From Orenia marismortui DSM 5156 (GTDB lineage: Bacteria; Bacillota; Halanaerobiia; Halobacteroidales; Halobacteroidaceae), in contig NZ_KB900617.1 in NCBI RefSeq assembly GCF_000379025.1, positions 957,905-1,021,904 of the forward strand: 64,000 nt of DNA. Reading direction: 5' to 3'. The first letter of the stretch is position 1; each line of letters starts with the position of its first letter. Below are positions 44,093 through 54,578 of this stretch, in pieces. Position numbers and translations under genes: made by a program. The notes under the pieces are model-generated. The model had not been told where the DNA came from, made no database searches, and saw nothing but the letters and a program-made list of their open reading frames with translations.

Positions 44093-45247
44093 TTAATTAT
44101 ATGAAAATTCTTCTTTTTTTACATTTTTTAGTCTGTAGCAGTGCAGTATATAGTCACATATTCTAAGGCTTGCTTTTCCATCACCATAAGGATTGTTCTT
44201 ATTAATCATCCTATTATATTCAGCGCTATCAATAATTAATTTACTCACCGCACTAATGATCTTCTCTTTATCTGTCCCCACTAACTTAATAGTTCCAGCT
44301 ACTAATGCTTCTAAACGCTCAGTAACCTCTCTTAACACTAAAACAGGTTTTCCTAACGTAGGTGCTTCTTCTTGTATTCCTCCTGAATCTGTCATAATCA
44401 GATATACCCTAGCCATTAAATTAACAAAATCTCCGTAGTTAAGAGGATCTATCAAATAAACTCCCTTTAAATCACCTAATATCTTTTGGGCAAGCTTTCT
44501 GACCTTTGGATTTAGATGAACTGGAAATACTACTTCTATACTTGAATTTTCAAATACTAATTCCTTAATCGCACTAAATATTTCTGCCATCTTTTCTCCT
44601 AAGTTTTCTCTCCTATGAGCTGTCAAAAGAATAATCTTTTTATTCTTAAAATCAATTCTATTTAAAATGTCCTCCTCAAAAGAATAATCTTCTTCTATAA
44701 CTTCTAATAAAGCATCAATTACTGTATTACCTGTTACAAAAATATCCCCTTCCGAAATGTTTTCTGTTAGTAGATTTTCTTTATTATTAATAGTAGGTGT
44801 AAAATGTATATCAGCTAAAACACCTGTTAAACTTCGATTAATCTCTTCAGGATAAGGTGAATATTTATTATAGCTTCTTAGGCCTGCTTCAATATGAGCG
44901 ATTTTAATTTTATGATAAAAGGCTGCTAATGCTGCTATAAAACTTGTAGTAGTATCTCCATGGACTAAAATCAAATCTGGTTTTTCTGTAATTAAAACTT
45001 GCTCTAAATCAATCAGTATTTTTGCACTAATATCTGATAAACTTTGGCCTGGAGTCATAATATCTAAGTCATAATCGACCTTAATAGCAAATAAATCTAC
45101 TATTTGATCTAACATCTCCCGATGCTGAGCAGTTACTACTACAATCGATTCCACCTTCTTCTCTTCTCCTAATTTATTGATTAAAGGTGCCATTTTAATT
45201 GCTTCAGGGCGGGTTCCAAAGATAGACATTACCTTAATCTTTTTCAT
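44093..45247 (-). CDS. wecB: UDP-N-acetylglucosamine 2-epimerase
   Basis: A 384-residue non-hydrolysing epimerase (GT-B fold) that makes UDP-ManNAc. Motifs are FGTRPEAIKMAPL near residue 8, HRRENLG near 210 and DSGGIQEEAPTLGKP near 286. The ATG at 45247 follows GGAGG; the frame is open four codons further. No UDP-ManNAc dehydrogenase (wecC) is beside it, so ManNAc itself may go into the polymer. Confidence 0.94.
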   Translation of the reverse strand: MKKIKVMSIFGTRPEAIKMAPLINKLGEEKKVESIVVVTAQHREMLDQIVDLFAIKVDYDLDIMTPGQSLSDISAKILIDLEQVLITEKPDLILVHGDTTTSFIAALAAFYHKIKIAHIEAGLRSYNKYSPYPEEINRSLTGVLADIHFTPTINNKENLLTENISEGDIFVTGNTVIDALLEVIEEDYSFEEDILNRIDFKNKKIILLTAHRRENLGEKMAEIFSAIKELVFENSSIEVVFPVHLNPKVRKLAQKILGDLKGVYLIDPLNYGDFVNLMARVYLIMTDSGGIQEEAPTLGKPVLVLREVTERLEALVAGTIKLVGTDKEKIISAVSKLIIDSAEYNRMINKNNPYGDGKASLRICDYILHCYRLKNVKKEEFSYN

Positions 45248-45463
45248 AATCTCCTCCATACTACTCTTTGTTTTAAAAATAGTATATGGAGAAGAATATT
45301 AAAGTATTAGAGAATTATTTTGGATATGAATTAATATTTGAAATTTACTAATTCAGCCTTTAGATTATAATATATTATCATCAATTTATTATTTACTCTA
45401 TAAAGATAAAAATTATAAGTAACTACTTATAATTTATCTAACTACGCAATATTCTACTTTTAT

Positions 45464-46783
45464 TTAACTAGGTAATCTTTCTAAGATTAACTGTGAAATT
45501 TTTTTAATCTGTTGCTGATTATAATAATACTCATTTCCTTCAAACTGATACTCATATTTGATATAATCTAGAAAATTATTTATCAAGCTTCTATTTAACT
45601 TCTTATTTAACATATAACTTATATCATTAGCTAGATCTATTCTGTTTGATTGCAAAGCTATTTCTTCAATAGCATAAAAGCATCGCCCTAAACAAATTAC
45701 TTTCTTCCCCATCTCCAAAGCTTCAATTCCAACTGTAGAATTTATAGTAATTATTAGTTTGCTATCTTTAATTAGTTCTTTGGTCTGAGCCTCTTTTACA
45801 AAGATTATATCTTTATTATTAGAGTATTTTTGATGAAATTTATCATAGTTTACTTTTCCTACATCCATGGGATGCTCTTTAAAAACTATTGACATTCTAT
45901 TGTCTGGATTATTCTTGTTATATTTCTCCACAGCTTCAATAACGACTGTAGCAAACTCCATCATATTATTAAACTCTGAATGGACTAAAGTTTGAGAATC
46001 ATTAGCTACTTGAAAAGGAACAAATATATAATTTTCAGGAAGCTCTTTAACTCTAGGTTTTTGAGATGTCTTACTAATATAAGTTTTAAGAAATCTTTTA
46101 AAATAATCTAGTAACTTAATTTTTTTATTTTCAATACTATTTTGAGCAAATAAATCTCCTAGTCTATAATATAGCATATATTTAGCTACTATTAAATTTC
46201 TTTTGAACTCACTAATATCTGTATCTAGTTCTTTATAATTAAATCTATTATCTATATCTACATTTTGATAAAACTCTTTCTTTCTAGGTACAGAATTATT
46301 ATAATTTACCCCTTTAGAATCAATAGTTATTGTATTTGGCCTAAATAACCCTAATTCAAATACCAAATAATCTATATCCAGCTTATTCGCAAGATAAATT
46401 GCTAAAGAATGTTGCCATCTAGTATCATTTTGCATTACTAGAAGCTTTATATTCTTCTCTTTTATAATCTCTTCTAGTACCTTAGTATAAAGATAAAAAT
46501 AGTTTTTTTCTTTATCAGTTAATTTCTCATTTAGTATCTTTTCTTTCTTTTTAGTATAATAATTTTCTATAGCTAAAATCTCCTCTAGCTCTAGTTTATC
46601 AATATTAACAACTCTTTTAGTTCTAATTAATTTATTTATATCTATTTGATCTATACCCTTATATAAATACTTATCCCCTAAATTAAAGGTCAAAGCATAA
46701 CAATCTATATTATTCTTTTCTAATTCAACTGCTAAATCTCTAAATAAAAATGAATAGGGACTTTGAAGAAATAAAATAGACAT
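45464..46783 (-). CDS. Capsule polysaccharide synthesis/export-type protein
   Basis: A 439-residue protein whose C-terminal half (IVFKEHPMD, ELIKDSKLIITINSTVGIEAL, KVICLGRCFY) matches the KpsS/LipB-type capsule synthesis family (PF05159). In Gram-negative bacteria that family adds the Kdo linker to capsule; other members transfer sugar phosphates. The N-terminal half starts MSILFLQSPYSFLFRDLA and is typical of this group. I chose the ATG at 46783, which lies 8 nt from AGGTG, over a TTG at 46804. Confidence 0.75.
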   Translation of the reverse strand: MSILFLQSPYSFLFRDLAVELEKNNIDCYALTFNLGDKYLYKGIDQIDINKLIRTKRVVNIDKLELEEILAIENYYTKKKEKILNEKLTDKEKNYFYLYTKVLEEIIKEKNIKLLVMQNDTRWQHSLAIYLANKLDIDYLVFELGLFRPNTITIDSKGVNYNNSVPRKKEFYQNVDIDNRFNYKELDTDISEFKRNLIVAKYMLYYRLGDLFAQNSIENKKIKLLDYFKRFLKTYISKTSQKPRVKELPENYIFVPFQVANDSQTLVHSEFNNMMEFATVVIEAVEKYNKNNPDNRMSIVFKEHPMDVGKVNYDKFHQKYSNNKDIIFVKEAQTKELIKDSKLIITINSTVGIEALEMGKKVICLGRCFYAIEEIALQSNRIDLANDISYMLNKKLNRSLINNFLDYIKYEYQFEGNEYYYNQQQIKKISQLILERLPS

Positions 46784-46821
46784 ATTAAAACACCTGTCTT
46801 TCAAATTATAATAATAATAAA

Positions 46822-47907
46822 TTATTGCTTTTTATTTATAGTTCTATATAGTTCTAAAATATTAGCTGTATTATCAAAATCTATGTTATCTAACTTTCCT
46901 ATATCTTCATTTTTTATTACTTTTATTAATTTTTCTGATAAATCTTTATAACTTTTATTTTTAAAAGTTATAACTTTATTAGGTCTCCAGGTACAATCAC
47001 TTGCTATAACTTGATTTCCAAAATAAGCTGCCTCTCTTAAAGCTGATGAATCTCCATCCCAAAATGTTGGTCTTATAAAAATATCAGCTTTATTCAATAA
47101 ATAATAAAAGTTATTTTGTTCTAGTTTATTAAGTAGTTTAGTATTACCTCTTAATTCATTTAATAACTTATCAATCTTTTGATTAAATTTATTATCTTGC
47201 TGCCTACCATATAAAACTATAATTAATCCCAGATTATATTCCTTTACGATTAGATGTTTAATTGTATTTAATAGTACTTCCAAACCATAATACTTTAACA
47301 TCATACCAGTAAAAATAATAACCTTGTCAAATTTATTATTAAATTCTAATATATCTTCTTTTAAGTCTAAATCTACTATCTCTTCATTATATTGTGGTGT
47401 ATCAAATACAGGAATAACTTTAGAATTTATGTCCAGTTTTTGCTTTAAAAATTTTCTTTGTTCTACATTAACTGTAATAACTTTGTCAAATTTTTTTATT
47501 AACTTATAAATTAAATATTTCTTCAGATTATTTGAGTTCTTATAATTTAAGCAAAAATCACCACCATGAATAGTTATAATAGTAACTTTATCTTTGCATA
47601 CATAGTGTAAAAAATGCCCTACTAAAAAAAACATTCCAAATCCAGCAACATGGAAATGGACTATATTATTTTTTTTCTTAAAAATTGTCCATAAAGTCTT
47701 TAAAAACAAGCATATTTTATTACCAGTGATAGTATATATTGAATTACCTTTATTTATATATTTATTATCATAGCTAATGTCAACAACATTTACATCTAAA
47801 AATTCTTCACTTTTTTTTATTCGTTTATAAATTTTTTTAACTGGTATACTTATCCCACCATTAGGAGGTGGAAACTGTCCAACTAATGTAATACTTTGTT
47901 TTTTCAA
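46822..47907 (-). CDS. Family 4 glycosyltransferase
   Basis: A 361-residue GT-B enzyme. The N-terminal loop LVGQFPPPNGGIS is at about 8-20; the C-terminal donor site includes IFTGMMLKYYG near 200 and a retaining-type EX7E region (RPTFWDGDSSALREAAYFGN near 275-295). It transfers an activated sugar to the growing repeat unit on the cytoplasmic face; sugar unknown. It lies between two other transferases and is in the same direction. Confidence 0.85.
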   Translation of the reverse strand: MKKQSITLVGQFPPPNGGISIPVKKIYKRIKKSEEFLDVNVVDISYDNKYINKGNSIYTITGNKICLFLKTLWTIFKKKNNIVHFHVAGFGMFFLVGHFLHYVCKDKVTIITIHGGDFCLNYKNSNNLKKYLIYKLIKKFDKVITVNVEQRKFLKQKLDINSKVIPVFDTPQYNEEIVDLDLKEDILEFNNKFDKVIIFTGMMLKYYGLEVLLNTIKHLIVKEYNLGLIIVLYGRQQDNKFNQKIDKLLNELRGNTKLLNKLEQNNFYYLLNKADIFIRPTFWDGDSSALREAAYFGNQVIASDCTWRPNKVITFKNKSYKDLSEKLIKVIKNEDIGKLDNIDFDNTANILELYRTINKKQ

Positions 47908-47978
47908 ATTTTGCTCCTTTCAATTTAAATAATTTATTGTATTAGTAATTATTATACAAACCATAGTATATAAATATT

Positions 47979-48797
47979 TTAATGTCTAAGTTTATAATAT
48001 TTCAATAATAATTCTTTATTAATTATCTTTTTAATTCCATACTTTAACATATGTTTGAGTAAAAATTTCACAGAATAATATGAATTTATAATATTATTTA
48101 ATTTTCCTTTTCTTAACTTATAATTTTCTAAAACATGAAGCCATAAATTATCAAATTGACCTGACACTCCACCTAATCTCATATATGAAACTAAATCATC
48201 TATAAAAATAAACTTAGTAGTGTCACTATAATAAGCTCTATATATGAAATCATAATCTCCACAAATCTTGAAATTTTCATCAAATACTCCAACCGAATCA
48301 TATACTCTTTGTGTCACAAAAGTAGCTGGATGATTAATAGGCATTGTGATATCAATTAATTCATCTAAGTTATTTTTATCTTTAGGCAATTTGAATAACT
48401 TTCTTCCTTCTTGATCTACACGGCACATACTACCAGTTATAATCAAATTATCTTCTTTGTACTGATTGTATATATCAACAACTTTTTGGACAATATCTCC
48501 CTCATACCAATCATCACTATTTATTATCCCAATAATCTCTCCACTAGCCATTTTAATCCCTTTATTCATTGCATCATAAATTCCATTATCTTCTTCTGAT
48601 ATCCATTTCATCTTGCCATCAAATTTAGGCTCATATTCTTTAACTATATCTAAAGTACCATCTATAGATTTACCATCAACTATAATATATTCAATATTAT
48701 AATAATCTTGAGCTAATACAGATTCTATTGTATCTTTTATATATTTTTCACTATTATAGCAAACAGTAATTATTGAAACTAAAGGTTCTTCCCTCAT
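47979..48797 (-). CDS. Family 2 glycosyltransferase
   Basis: A 272-residue GT-A enzyme. Motifs are LVSIITVCYNSEKYI at the start, EYIIVDGKSIDGTLDI near 38 (first DXD-like region), and IIGIINSDDWYEGDI near 86 (the metal-binding DD). An ATG at 48797 has the best spacing from GGAGG; the frame is open ten codons further. It is similar to transferases that place the second or later sugar in polymer repeat units. Confidence 0.85.
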   Translation of the reverse strand: MREEPLVSIITVCYNSEKYIKDTIESVLAQDYYNIEYIIVDGKSIDGTLDIVKEYEPKFDGKMKWISEEDNGIYDAMNKGIKMASGEIIGIINSDDWYEGDIVQKVVDIYNQYKEDNLIITGSMCRVDQEGRKLFKLPKDKNNLDELIDITMPINHPATFVTQRVYDSVGVFDENFKICGDYDFIYRAYYSDTTKFIFIDDLVSYMRLGGVSGQFDNLWLHVLENYKLRKGKLNNIINSYYSVKFLLKHMLKYGIKKIINKELLLKYYKLRH

Positions 48798-48828
48798 TTC
48801 ATCTTCCTCCAATTTAATTACCTCCATT

Positions 48829-50064
48829 CTAACTTCTGTACATAGATAATATCTCTTTTATTATACTTTTCTTTTTAAATTTATCGCTTTTTAGATTAAC
48901 ATTCTTCAAATTGTCTAAGCACCACTTTATGCCTCTTGCTAAATCTTCAATATTCTTATATTCAGCTAAATATCCATTCCTTTTATCCTCTATCATATCT
49001 ACCATACCACCTATGTCAAATGCAATAACAGAGGTTCCACAGCTTAAACTTTCATTAACTGTATTAGGTAAGTTATCTTCTAAAGATGGAGCAACAAATA
49101 GATCAGAAGCATTGTATATTAGAGCAAGAGTATATTCATCATAAATCCTTCCCATAAAACTAGTCTTAAAAGGAAGTTCTTCTATCTCATCAGAATGACT
49201 AGCACCAAAGACTAATAACTCAACATCATCTTTCATAACTGGATTTTCTTCATTTAATAATTCAATTGTTCTTTTTAAATAAACCCACCCTTTTCTAGGA
49301 TCACTAGTTGAATTCATAGCCCCAAAGCAGATATATTTTTTATTTTGCTTTAAATTTAAAATCTCCTTTGCCATATCTTGATCTATTGATTTAAATATAT
49401 TATCATCTAATACATTAGAAATCACTACGATTTCTCTATCTTCAAATAAAGAACTATTTCTTGCACACTCTCCAATCCAATTACTACAAGCTATAATTTT
49501 CATATCTAATCCTTTAAATACCTTAGATTTTTTTCTCCAGACCTTTCTTGTTATATCATTTTCCTTATTAGTCTCTAATATAGGACAATCCCCACACTCT
49601 TTTTGATATTTTTTGCAGTGGCTACTATAATGACACCCTCCAGTAAAAGACCACATATCATGCATAGTCCATACTATCTTTTTATTCAATCGCCCTAATT
49701 TTTCTAATGATTTTAATGATAGATATCCCCCATTTATCCAATGTAAATGAATTACATCAGCTTCTTTGATATATGGGTGTTCTGATATATCTATTCCATA
49801 CCTTCCTGTAGAAAATAAACTGGGATTTTCTCTATCCTTATATTTATTTAAAGTTATTTTTTCTTTTAATCTTCTTAGCTTAGACAAAATTAATTTCTCT
49901 AATTTTCCTTTTTTAGCTGTATCAACATTTACTTCATCACTCAACTTTTTCATTACTAGCATTTTAGAATCAATGCCCTCTTCTCTTAATGCCAAATTAA
50001 GCCTATGGGCTGCTATAGCTGCCCCACCATTAATATCTGAGGTACTTAAATGAACTACATTCAT
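48829..50064 (-). CDS. Family 4 glycosyltransferase with cysteine-rich loop
   Basis: A 411-residue GT-B enzyme. The start MNVVHLSTSDINGGAAIAAH is typical of the group. The donor end contains FVAPSLEDNLPNTVNESLSCGT near 335-356 (the EX7E motif). A CHYSSHCKKYQKECGDCP cluster near residue 150, with four cysteines and a histidine, is seen in a subset of these enzymes and may bind metal. It lies 31 nt before the GT2 gene. Confidence 0.87.
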   Translation of the reverse strand: MNVVHLSTSDINGGAAIAAHRLNLALREEGIDSKMLVMKKLSDEVNVDTAKKGKLEKLILSKLRRLKEKITLNKYKDRENPSLFSTGRYGIDISEHPYIKEADVIHLHWINGGYLSLKSLEKLGRLNKKIVWTMHDMWSFTGGCHYSSHCKKYQKECGDCPILETNKENDITRKVWRKKSKVFKGLDMKIIACSNWIGECARNSSLFEDREIVVISNVLDDNIFKSIDQDMAKEILNLKQNKKYICFGAMNSTSDPRKGWVYLKRTIELLNEENPVMKDDVELLVFGASHSDEIEELPFKTSFMGRIYDEYTLALIYNASDLFVAPSLEDNLPNTVNESLSCGTSVIAFDIGGMVDMIEDKRNGYLAEYKNIEDLARGIKWCLDNLKNVNLKSDKFKKKSIIKEILSMYRS

Positions 50065-50070
50065 TGTTTT

Positions 50071-50997
50071 TCATCTCCCTAAGACCTGTTTTACCGATTC
50101 ATATAAGCCAATCTTCTTTAATAATTTTCCTATTTTGCCCTTGAAGGTTCTCGGATCATAATGCTTCTTAAATCTCCTTAGAATAATTTTATTTTCTTCT
50201 AAATCATCTGAAAAATTTGTCCTGCTAGAACCATCATCTAACTCTACATAACTTATATCGGTATTTCCACAATGAACTCCACTACCATCATTTCCAATAT
50301 TCTGCACCTTAGATTTCACAGGATATATTGTATAGGAATTATCCCTAAACTGACTGTAGCACCATCTGATAGCCCAAGAATCGATTTTTCCATCTATTTG
50401 GCTTTTAAGCATCTCAGTCATATCATCTCCACCACGATTAAAGAGTTTCTGTTCTTCTTTATTCTTTAAGAAGTGAATATAATCAGAAACTGACCAATCA
50501 TTCTTCTTCCATCTGTCTTTCCAAGTTGCCCATCCCCAAGAAGAAGCTCGATAAGATAAATAAACATCCTTATTATAGCCCTTTGGAATTTCTATGGGTA
50601 AGTTATACGCACTTATTGACCAGATTTTTTGATTCTCTTCATAAAAATCAAGCGCTCGATTCATATATTCTAGAAAATTAGGAGATGTAATCAAATCATC
50701 TTCTAAAACAATAACTTTACCATATTTCCTGATTACTTCTGTTATTCCAGATATAATTGAATTAGCTAAACCTTTATTTTCTTTAGCTTCTTTGATCGTT
50801 ATATTCTTAAAAGCAGTTATTGTTCTAATATACTCTCTCACTTCTTGAACATCTTCATTTACATCTTCACTCTTTGGGGCATCAGAAAATATAAAAAGTT
50901 CACTTTGACTTGCTAATTTATTTCTTTTTAACGCTTCTATAGTTTGTCTTGTGTGTTTAGGTCTGTTATATACAAATAACACTATAGGTGCTAACAT
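50071..50997 (-). CDS. Glycosyltransferase, GNT-I/GT2-like
   Basis: A 308-residue GT-A enzyme beginning MLAPIVLFVYNRPKHTRQTI. The donor motif VIVLEDDL (near residue 95) is of the EDD type seen in GNT-I-like bacterial transferases. SSWGWATWKDRWKK near 150 is strongly conserved in this group of polysaccharide locus enzymes. It overlaps the flippase gene by 7 nt, so it is translationally linked. Confidence 0.83.
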   Translation of the reverse strand: MLAPIVLFVYNRPKHTRQTIEALKRNKLASQSELFIFSDAPKSEDVNEDVQEVREYIRTITAFKNITIKEAKENKGLANSIISGITEVIRKYGKVIVLEDDLITSPNFLEYMNRALDFYEENQKIWSISAYNLPIEIPKGYNKDVYLSYRASSWGWATWKDRWKKNDWSVSDYIHFLKNKEEQKLFNRGGDDMTEMLKSQIDGKIDSWAIRWCYSQFRDNSYTIYPVKSKVQNIGNDGSGVHCGNTDISYVELDDGSSRTNFSDDLEENKIILRRFKKHYDPRTFKGKIGKLLKKIGLYESVKQVLGR

Positions 50998-52430
50998 TTT
51001 TTTCTCCTTAATATATTAAATATTTTATTAAAAATAGAGAATTCGTAATTCAATACTATTAATATCAAAATAAAATAAATGCATTTATATAATAAGTGTA
51101 ATAATGAAATTTCTAATTTAAATAGCAATATAATTAGTGGATTTAAAGTAAAAAAATAAAGCATTGCTAATTTTAAGTAACTAAATTTAATTTTATATTT
51201 AAATCTAATAATTAAAAAATAAATTAATACATTTACAAAAAAGGATAAGATAGTGCTCCAAACAACAACCATAGAACCATACTTAGGAACAAACGTAATA
51301 TTTATCCCCAAATTTAACACTCCTATTAAAATTGTTGAGAAAGTGGTATATTTACTATCTTTATAATAATGAAGAAATAATACTAGGAAATGATAAAAAC
51401 CTTGCAAAAGCATAGCAGAAATAATATATGGTAAATATTTAACAGTATCCAGATAAGAATTTGGTAAAATAAAATAAATTAATTCTTTTCCAAATAATTG
51501 CCCAATAAGTGATATAACTACTAATAATCCAATGAATAATTCTAAATTAGAAGATAATTTTTTGTTGTTCTTATCCTTCTGTATTATCTCATAAAAATTT
51601 GGGGTCCAACTATTTATATAAGAATTTATAAAAACAACAAGTACCATACCACCTGTGTAGGCTAGAGAATAAACTCCAACTATTTCTAAACTCAGATACT
51701 TTCCTAATACAATCCTGTCACTATAATTTATGATATTACCCATAATTCCAGTTAATATCATCGGAAAACCAATTAGTAAAGACTCTTTTAAATATTTATA
51801 ATTAAACTTTAATTTGAATTTTCTTGAATAATTAAAATATTGAAAACAAAAAACAAATAATACCCCAGACATAAATCCTATTATCCTACCCTGCACACCA
51901 AGATTATAATATTTTATCAAATATAAAGATATTAATATATTTATAATAAAACTAATTATACTTGAAATTGAAACTTTTCTGTATGCTTTTTCTATTTGAA
52001 AGAATTTATTAGCCATTAAATTCAAACTACTAACTATAGCAATTATAATTGCTAATTTGAAGTTGATTTTTCCTACTTTATTGATATCTAATAGAAACTC
52101 CCATGCTCTAAAACCTAAATTTGATGTGGAAATAATATAAAAAAGTACACCAATTATAATTAAAAATATATTTACTGAAAATAGATAAGAACCTAACTTA
52201 TCTTTATTATTTTTCAAAAAACTATATTCTCTACTCTGAGGTATATATAAGCCAAAAACAAATATTATTGTTATCATTCGAATTATTGGATTTAAAAGAC
52301 CTACTATTCCATATTCAGTAGGACTCAGTAATCTGGTTAATATCGGCAAAAATAAAATTGCTCCAGCTTTCAATAATATATTTGAAAAAGTATATATAGC
52401 AGTTCCTTTCCATAGTTCTTTATCACTCAT
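50991..52430 (-). CDS. Polysaccharide flippase (Wzx-like)
   Basis: A 479-residue membrane protein with about 12-14 helices of the MOP/PST superfamily. The start ELWKGTAIYTFSNILLKAGA and the first loop LPILTRLLSPTEYGIVGL are hallmarks. It would move the lipid-linked repeat unit across the inner membrane. It shares one base with the fcl gene end, and its own 3' end overlaps the next transferase. Confidence 0.9.
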   Translation of the reverse strand: MSDKELWKGTAIYTFSNILLKAGAILFLPILTRLLSPTEYGIVGLLNPIIRMITIIFVFGLYIPQSREYSFLKNNKDKLGSYLFSVNIFLIIIGVLFYIISTSNLGFRAWEFLLDINKVGKINFKLAIIIAIVSSLNLMANKFFQIEKAYRKVSISSIISFIINILISLYLIKYYNLGVQGRIIGFMSGVLFVFCFQYFNYSRKFKLKFNYKYLKESLLIGFPMILTGIMGNIINYSDRIVLGKYLSLEIVGVYSLAYTGGMVLVVFINSYINSWTPNFYEIIQKDKNNKKLSSNLELFIGLLVVISLIGQLFGKELIYFILPNSYLDTVKYLPYIISAMLLQGFYHFLVLFLHYYKDSKYTTFSTILIGVLNLGINITFVPKYGSMVVVWSTILSFFVNVLIYFLIIRFKYKIKFSYLKLAMLYFFTLNPLIILLFKLEISLLHLLYKCIYFILILIVLNYEFSIFNKIFNILRRKKC

Positions 52431-53359
52431 TATTTTTCATTCTCCACATACCATTCATATACTCTTCTAATCCCTTCTTCTAACTCAACTTTATGCTTCC
52501 AGCTAAGATCATGTAATCTAGAAACATCTAATAACTTTCTAGATGTCCCATCTGGCTTACTTAAATCATTGACTATTTCACCTTCATAGCCTACTACTTC
52601 TTTAATTATTTGAGCAAGTTCTCTAATTTCAATATCTTCTCCTGTTCCTATATTTACATGAATTTCATCACTATAATTATTCATTAGATGAATACAAGCA
52701 TCTGCTAAATCATCTACATAAAGAAATTCTCTTTTCACTTTTCCTGTTCCCCACATCACTACCTCATCTTCACCATTAACTTTAGCTTCATGAAATTTTC
52801 TAATTAAAGCAGGCATTACATGAGAAGTTTCTAAATCAAAATTATCATTTATACCATATAGATTAGTTGGCATAGCACTAATAAAATCACAACCATATTG
52901 TTTTCTATAGAATTTACATAATTCTATGCCAGTTATTTTTGCTATAGCATATGCTTCATTAGTGGGCTCTAAATCACCTGTTAATAAATACTCTTCTTTC
53001 ATTGGCTGTTTCGCATATTTAGGATAAATACATGAACTTCCTAAAAATAGTAACTTCTTAACTTTATTTTTATAAGCAGAATGTATTATATTTGCTTCTA
53101 TCATCAAATTATCATAAATAAATTCTGCTGGATAACTACTATTAGCATGAATTCCTCCCACTTTAGCAGCTGCTAAAACGACATACTCAGGCTTTTCTAG
53201 CTCAAAAAACTTCTCTACCTCTGCTTGCCTCCTTAGATCTAATTCAGAAGAAGGTCTAACCCTTAAATTATTATACCCTACTACATTAAGCTTTCTTACT
53301 AATGCAGAACCAACCATTCCCCGATGACCAGCTATATAAATTTTTGCATCCTTTTCCAT
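52430..53359 (-). CDS. fcl: GDP-L-fucose synthase
   Basis: A 309-residue SDR that epimerises and reduces the product of Gmd to GDP-L-fucose. The NADP loop is [10 protein letters not shown] at residues 11-20; [14 protein letters not shown] near 104 and YAIAK near 135 are family hallmarks. It follows gmd in the expected pathway order and lies upstream of the flippase. With manC and gmd it indicates fucose in the polymer. Confidence 0.95.
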   Translation of the reverse strand: MEKDAKIYIAGHRGMVGSALVRKLNVVGYNNLRVRPSSELDLRRQAEVEKFFELEKPEYVVLAAAKVGGIHANSSYPAEFIYDNLMIEANIIHSAYKNKVKKLLFLGSSCIYPKYAKQPMKEEYLLTGDLEPTNEAYAIAKITGIELCKFYRKQYGCDFISAMPTNLYGINDNFDLETSHVMPALIRKFHEAKVNGEDEVVMWGTGKVKREFLYVDDLADACIHLMNNYSDEIHVNIGTGEDIEIRELAQIIKEVVGYEGEIVNDLSKPDGTSRKLLDVSRLHDLSWKHKVELEEGIRRVYEWYVENEK

Positions 53360-53432
53360 TATTAAAACCTCCAGTTAATGTTAACTTGGATATTAATGTC
53401 ATCTAAATTAGTAACCTAAGCTAACTTCCATA

Positions 53433-54476
53433 CTAAATATCTCCTGTTCTTTCAATAGCTTTCAAATCAGCCTCCACCATAATCCTTACTAATTCACCAA
53501 ACTTAACTTTAGGCTCCCATCCTAACTCTTCTTTAGCCTTAGTAGGATCTCCGATTAATAAGTCTACTTCAGCAGGTCTAAAGTATTTAGGATCTATCTC
53601 TACTAGAACTTTGCCAGTTTTCTTATCAATACCCCTTTCATTAACTCCTTCACCTTCCCATTCAATATCTATTCCTGTATGTTTGAAAGACAATTCAGTA
53701 AATTCTCTTACTGTATGATTTTCTCCAGTTGCTATTACAAAATCTTTAGGAGTATCTTGTTGTAACATCATCCACATCATTCTCACATAGTCTTTAGCAT
53801 AACCCCAATCACGTTTAGCATTTAAGTTACCCAGATAAAGCTTATCCTGTTTACCCTTAGCAATTCTAGCAGCAGCCCTAGTAATCTTACGAGTTACAAA
53901 CCTCTTTCCTCTTCTTGGTGATTCATGATTGAATAGAATCCCATTTACTGCATAAATATTGTAAGCTTTACGGTAGTTTATAACTATCCAATAAGCATAA
54001 AGCTTAGCTATTGCGTAAGGGCTCTGCGGATGAAAAGTGGTTTCTTCATTTTGAGGAATTTCTTTTACCTTACCATAGAGTTCACTTGTAGAAGCTTGAT
54101 AAAATCTAGTATCTATTTTCGACTCTTTTATAGCATCTAATAATCTTAATGTTCCAAGAGCATCAACATCTGCTGTATACTCTGGCATTTCAAAAGATAC
54201 AGCAACATGGCTCTGTGCTGCCAAATTGTATATTTCATCTGGGTTAATCTTCTCAATTAACCTACTTAAATTACTAGCATCAGTCATATCACCATAATGT
54301 AAGTATAATCTAATATCATCTTCATGGGGATCTTGATAGATATGATCAATTCGTTGTGTATTAAAAGTAGAAGCTCTCCTAATAATACCATGAACTTCAT
54401 ATCCTTTTTCTAATAGAAACTCTGCTAAATATGATCCATCTTGTCCTGTAATACCTGTTATTAAAGCCTTTTTCAT
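53433..54476 (-). CDS. gmd: GDP-mannose 4,6-dehydratase
   Basis: A 347-residue SDR that makes GDP-4-keto-6-deoxymannose. The NADP loop [13 protein letters not shown] is at about 7-19; STSELYG near 127 and the catalytic YAIAK near 151 follow; NHESPRRG near 182 and FVTRKI are diagnostic. It lies between manC and fcl on the same strand. Confidence 0.97.
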   Translation of the reverse strand: MKKALITGITGQDGSYLAEFLLEKGYEVHGIIRRASTFNTQRIDHIYQDPHEDDIRLYLHYGDMTDASNLSRLIEKINPDEIYNLAAQSHVAVSFEMPEYTADVDALGTLRLLDAIKESKIDTRFYQASTSELYGKVKEIPQNEETTFHPQSPYAIAKLYAYWIVINYRKAYNIYAVNGILFNHESPRRGKRFVTRKITRAAARIAKGKQDKLYLGNLNAKRDWGYAKDYVRMMWMMLQQDTPKDFVIATGENHTVREFTELSFKHTGIDIEWEGEGVNERGIDKKTGKVLVEIDPKYFRPAEVDLLIGDPTKAKEELGWEPKVKFGELVRIMVEADLKAIERTGDI

Positions 54477-54578
54477 TAATTTCTACCTCCAAAATTCAAC
54501 TAACTCTTAATATCTAAAAAATAGATATTTAGTATAACTTAACTTTAACTAACTATTATACCTTATGAACATCAACTA

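Noticed and set aside
45405..45437. AT-only inverted repeat as terminator between wecB and the capsule gene
   Set aside because: The stem is entirely A-T with a bulge and has no clear U-run; too weak to call.
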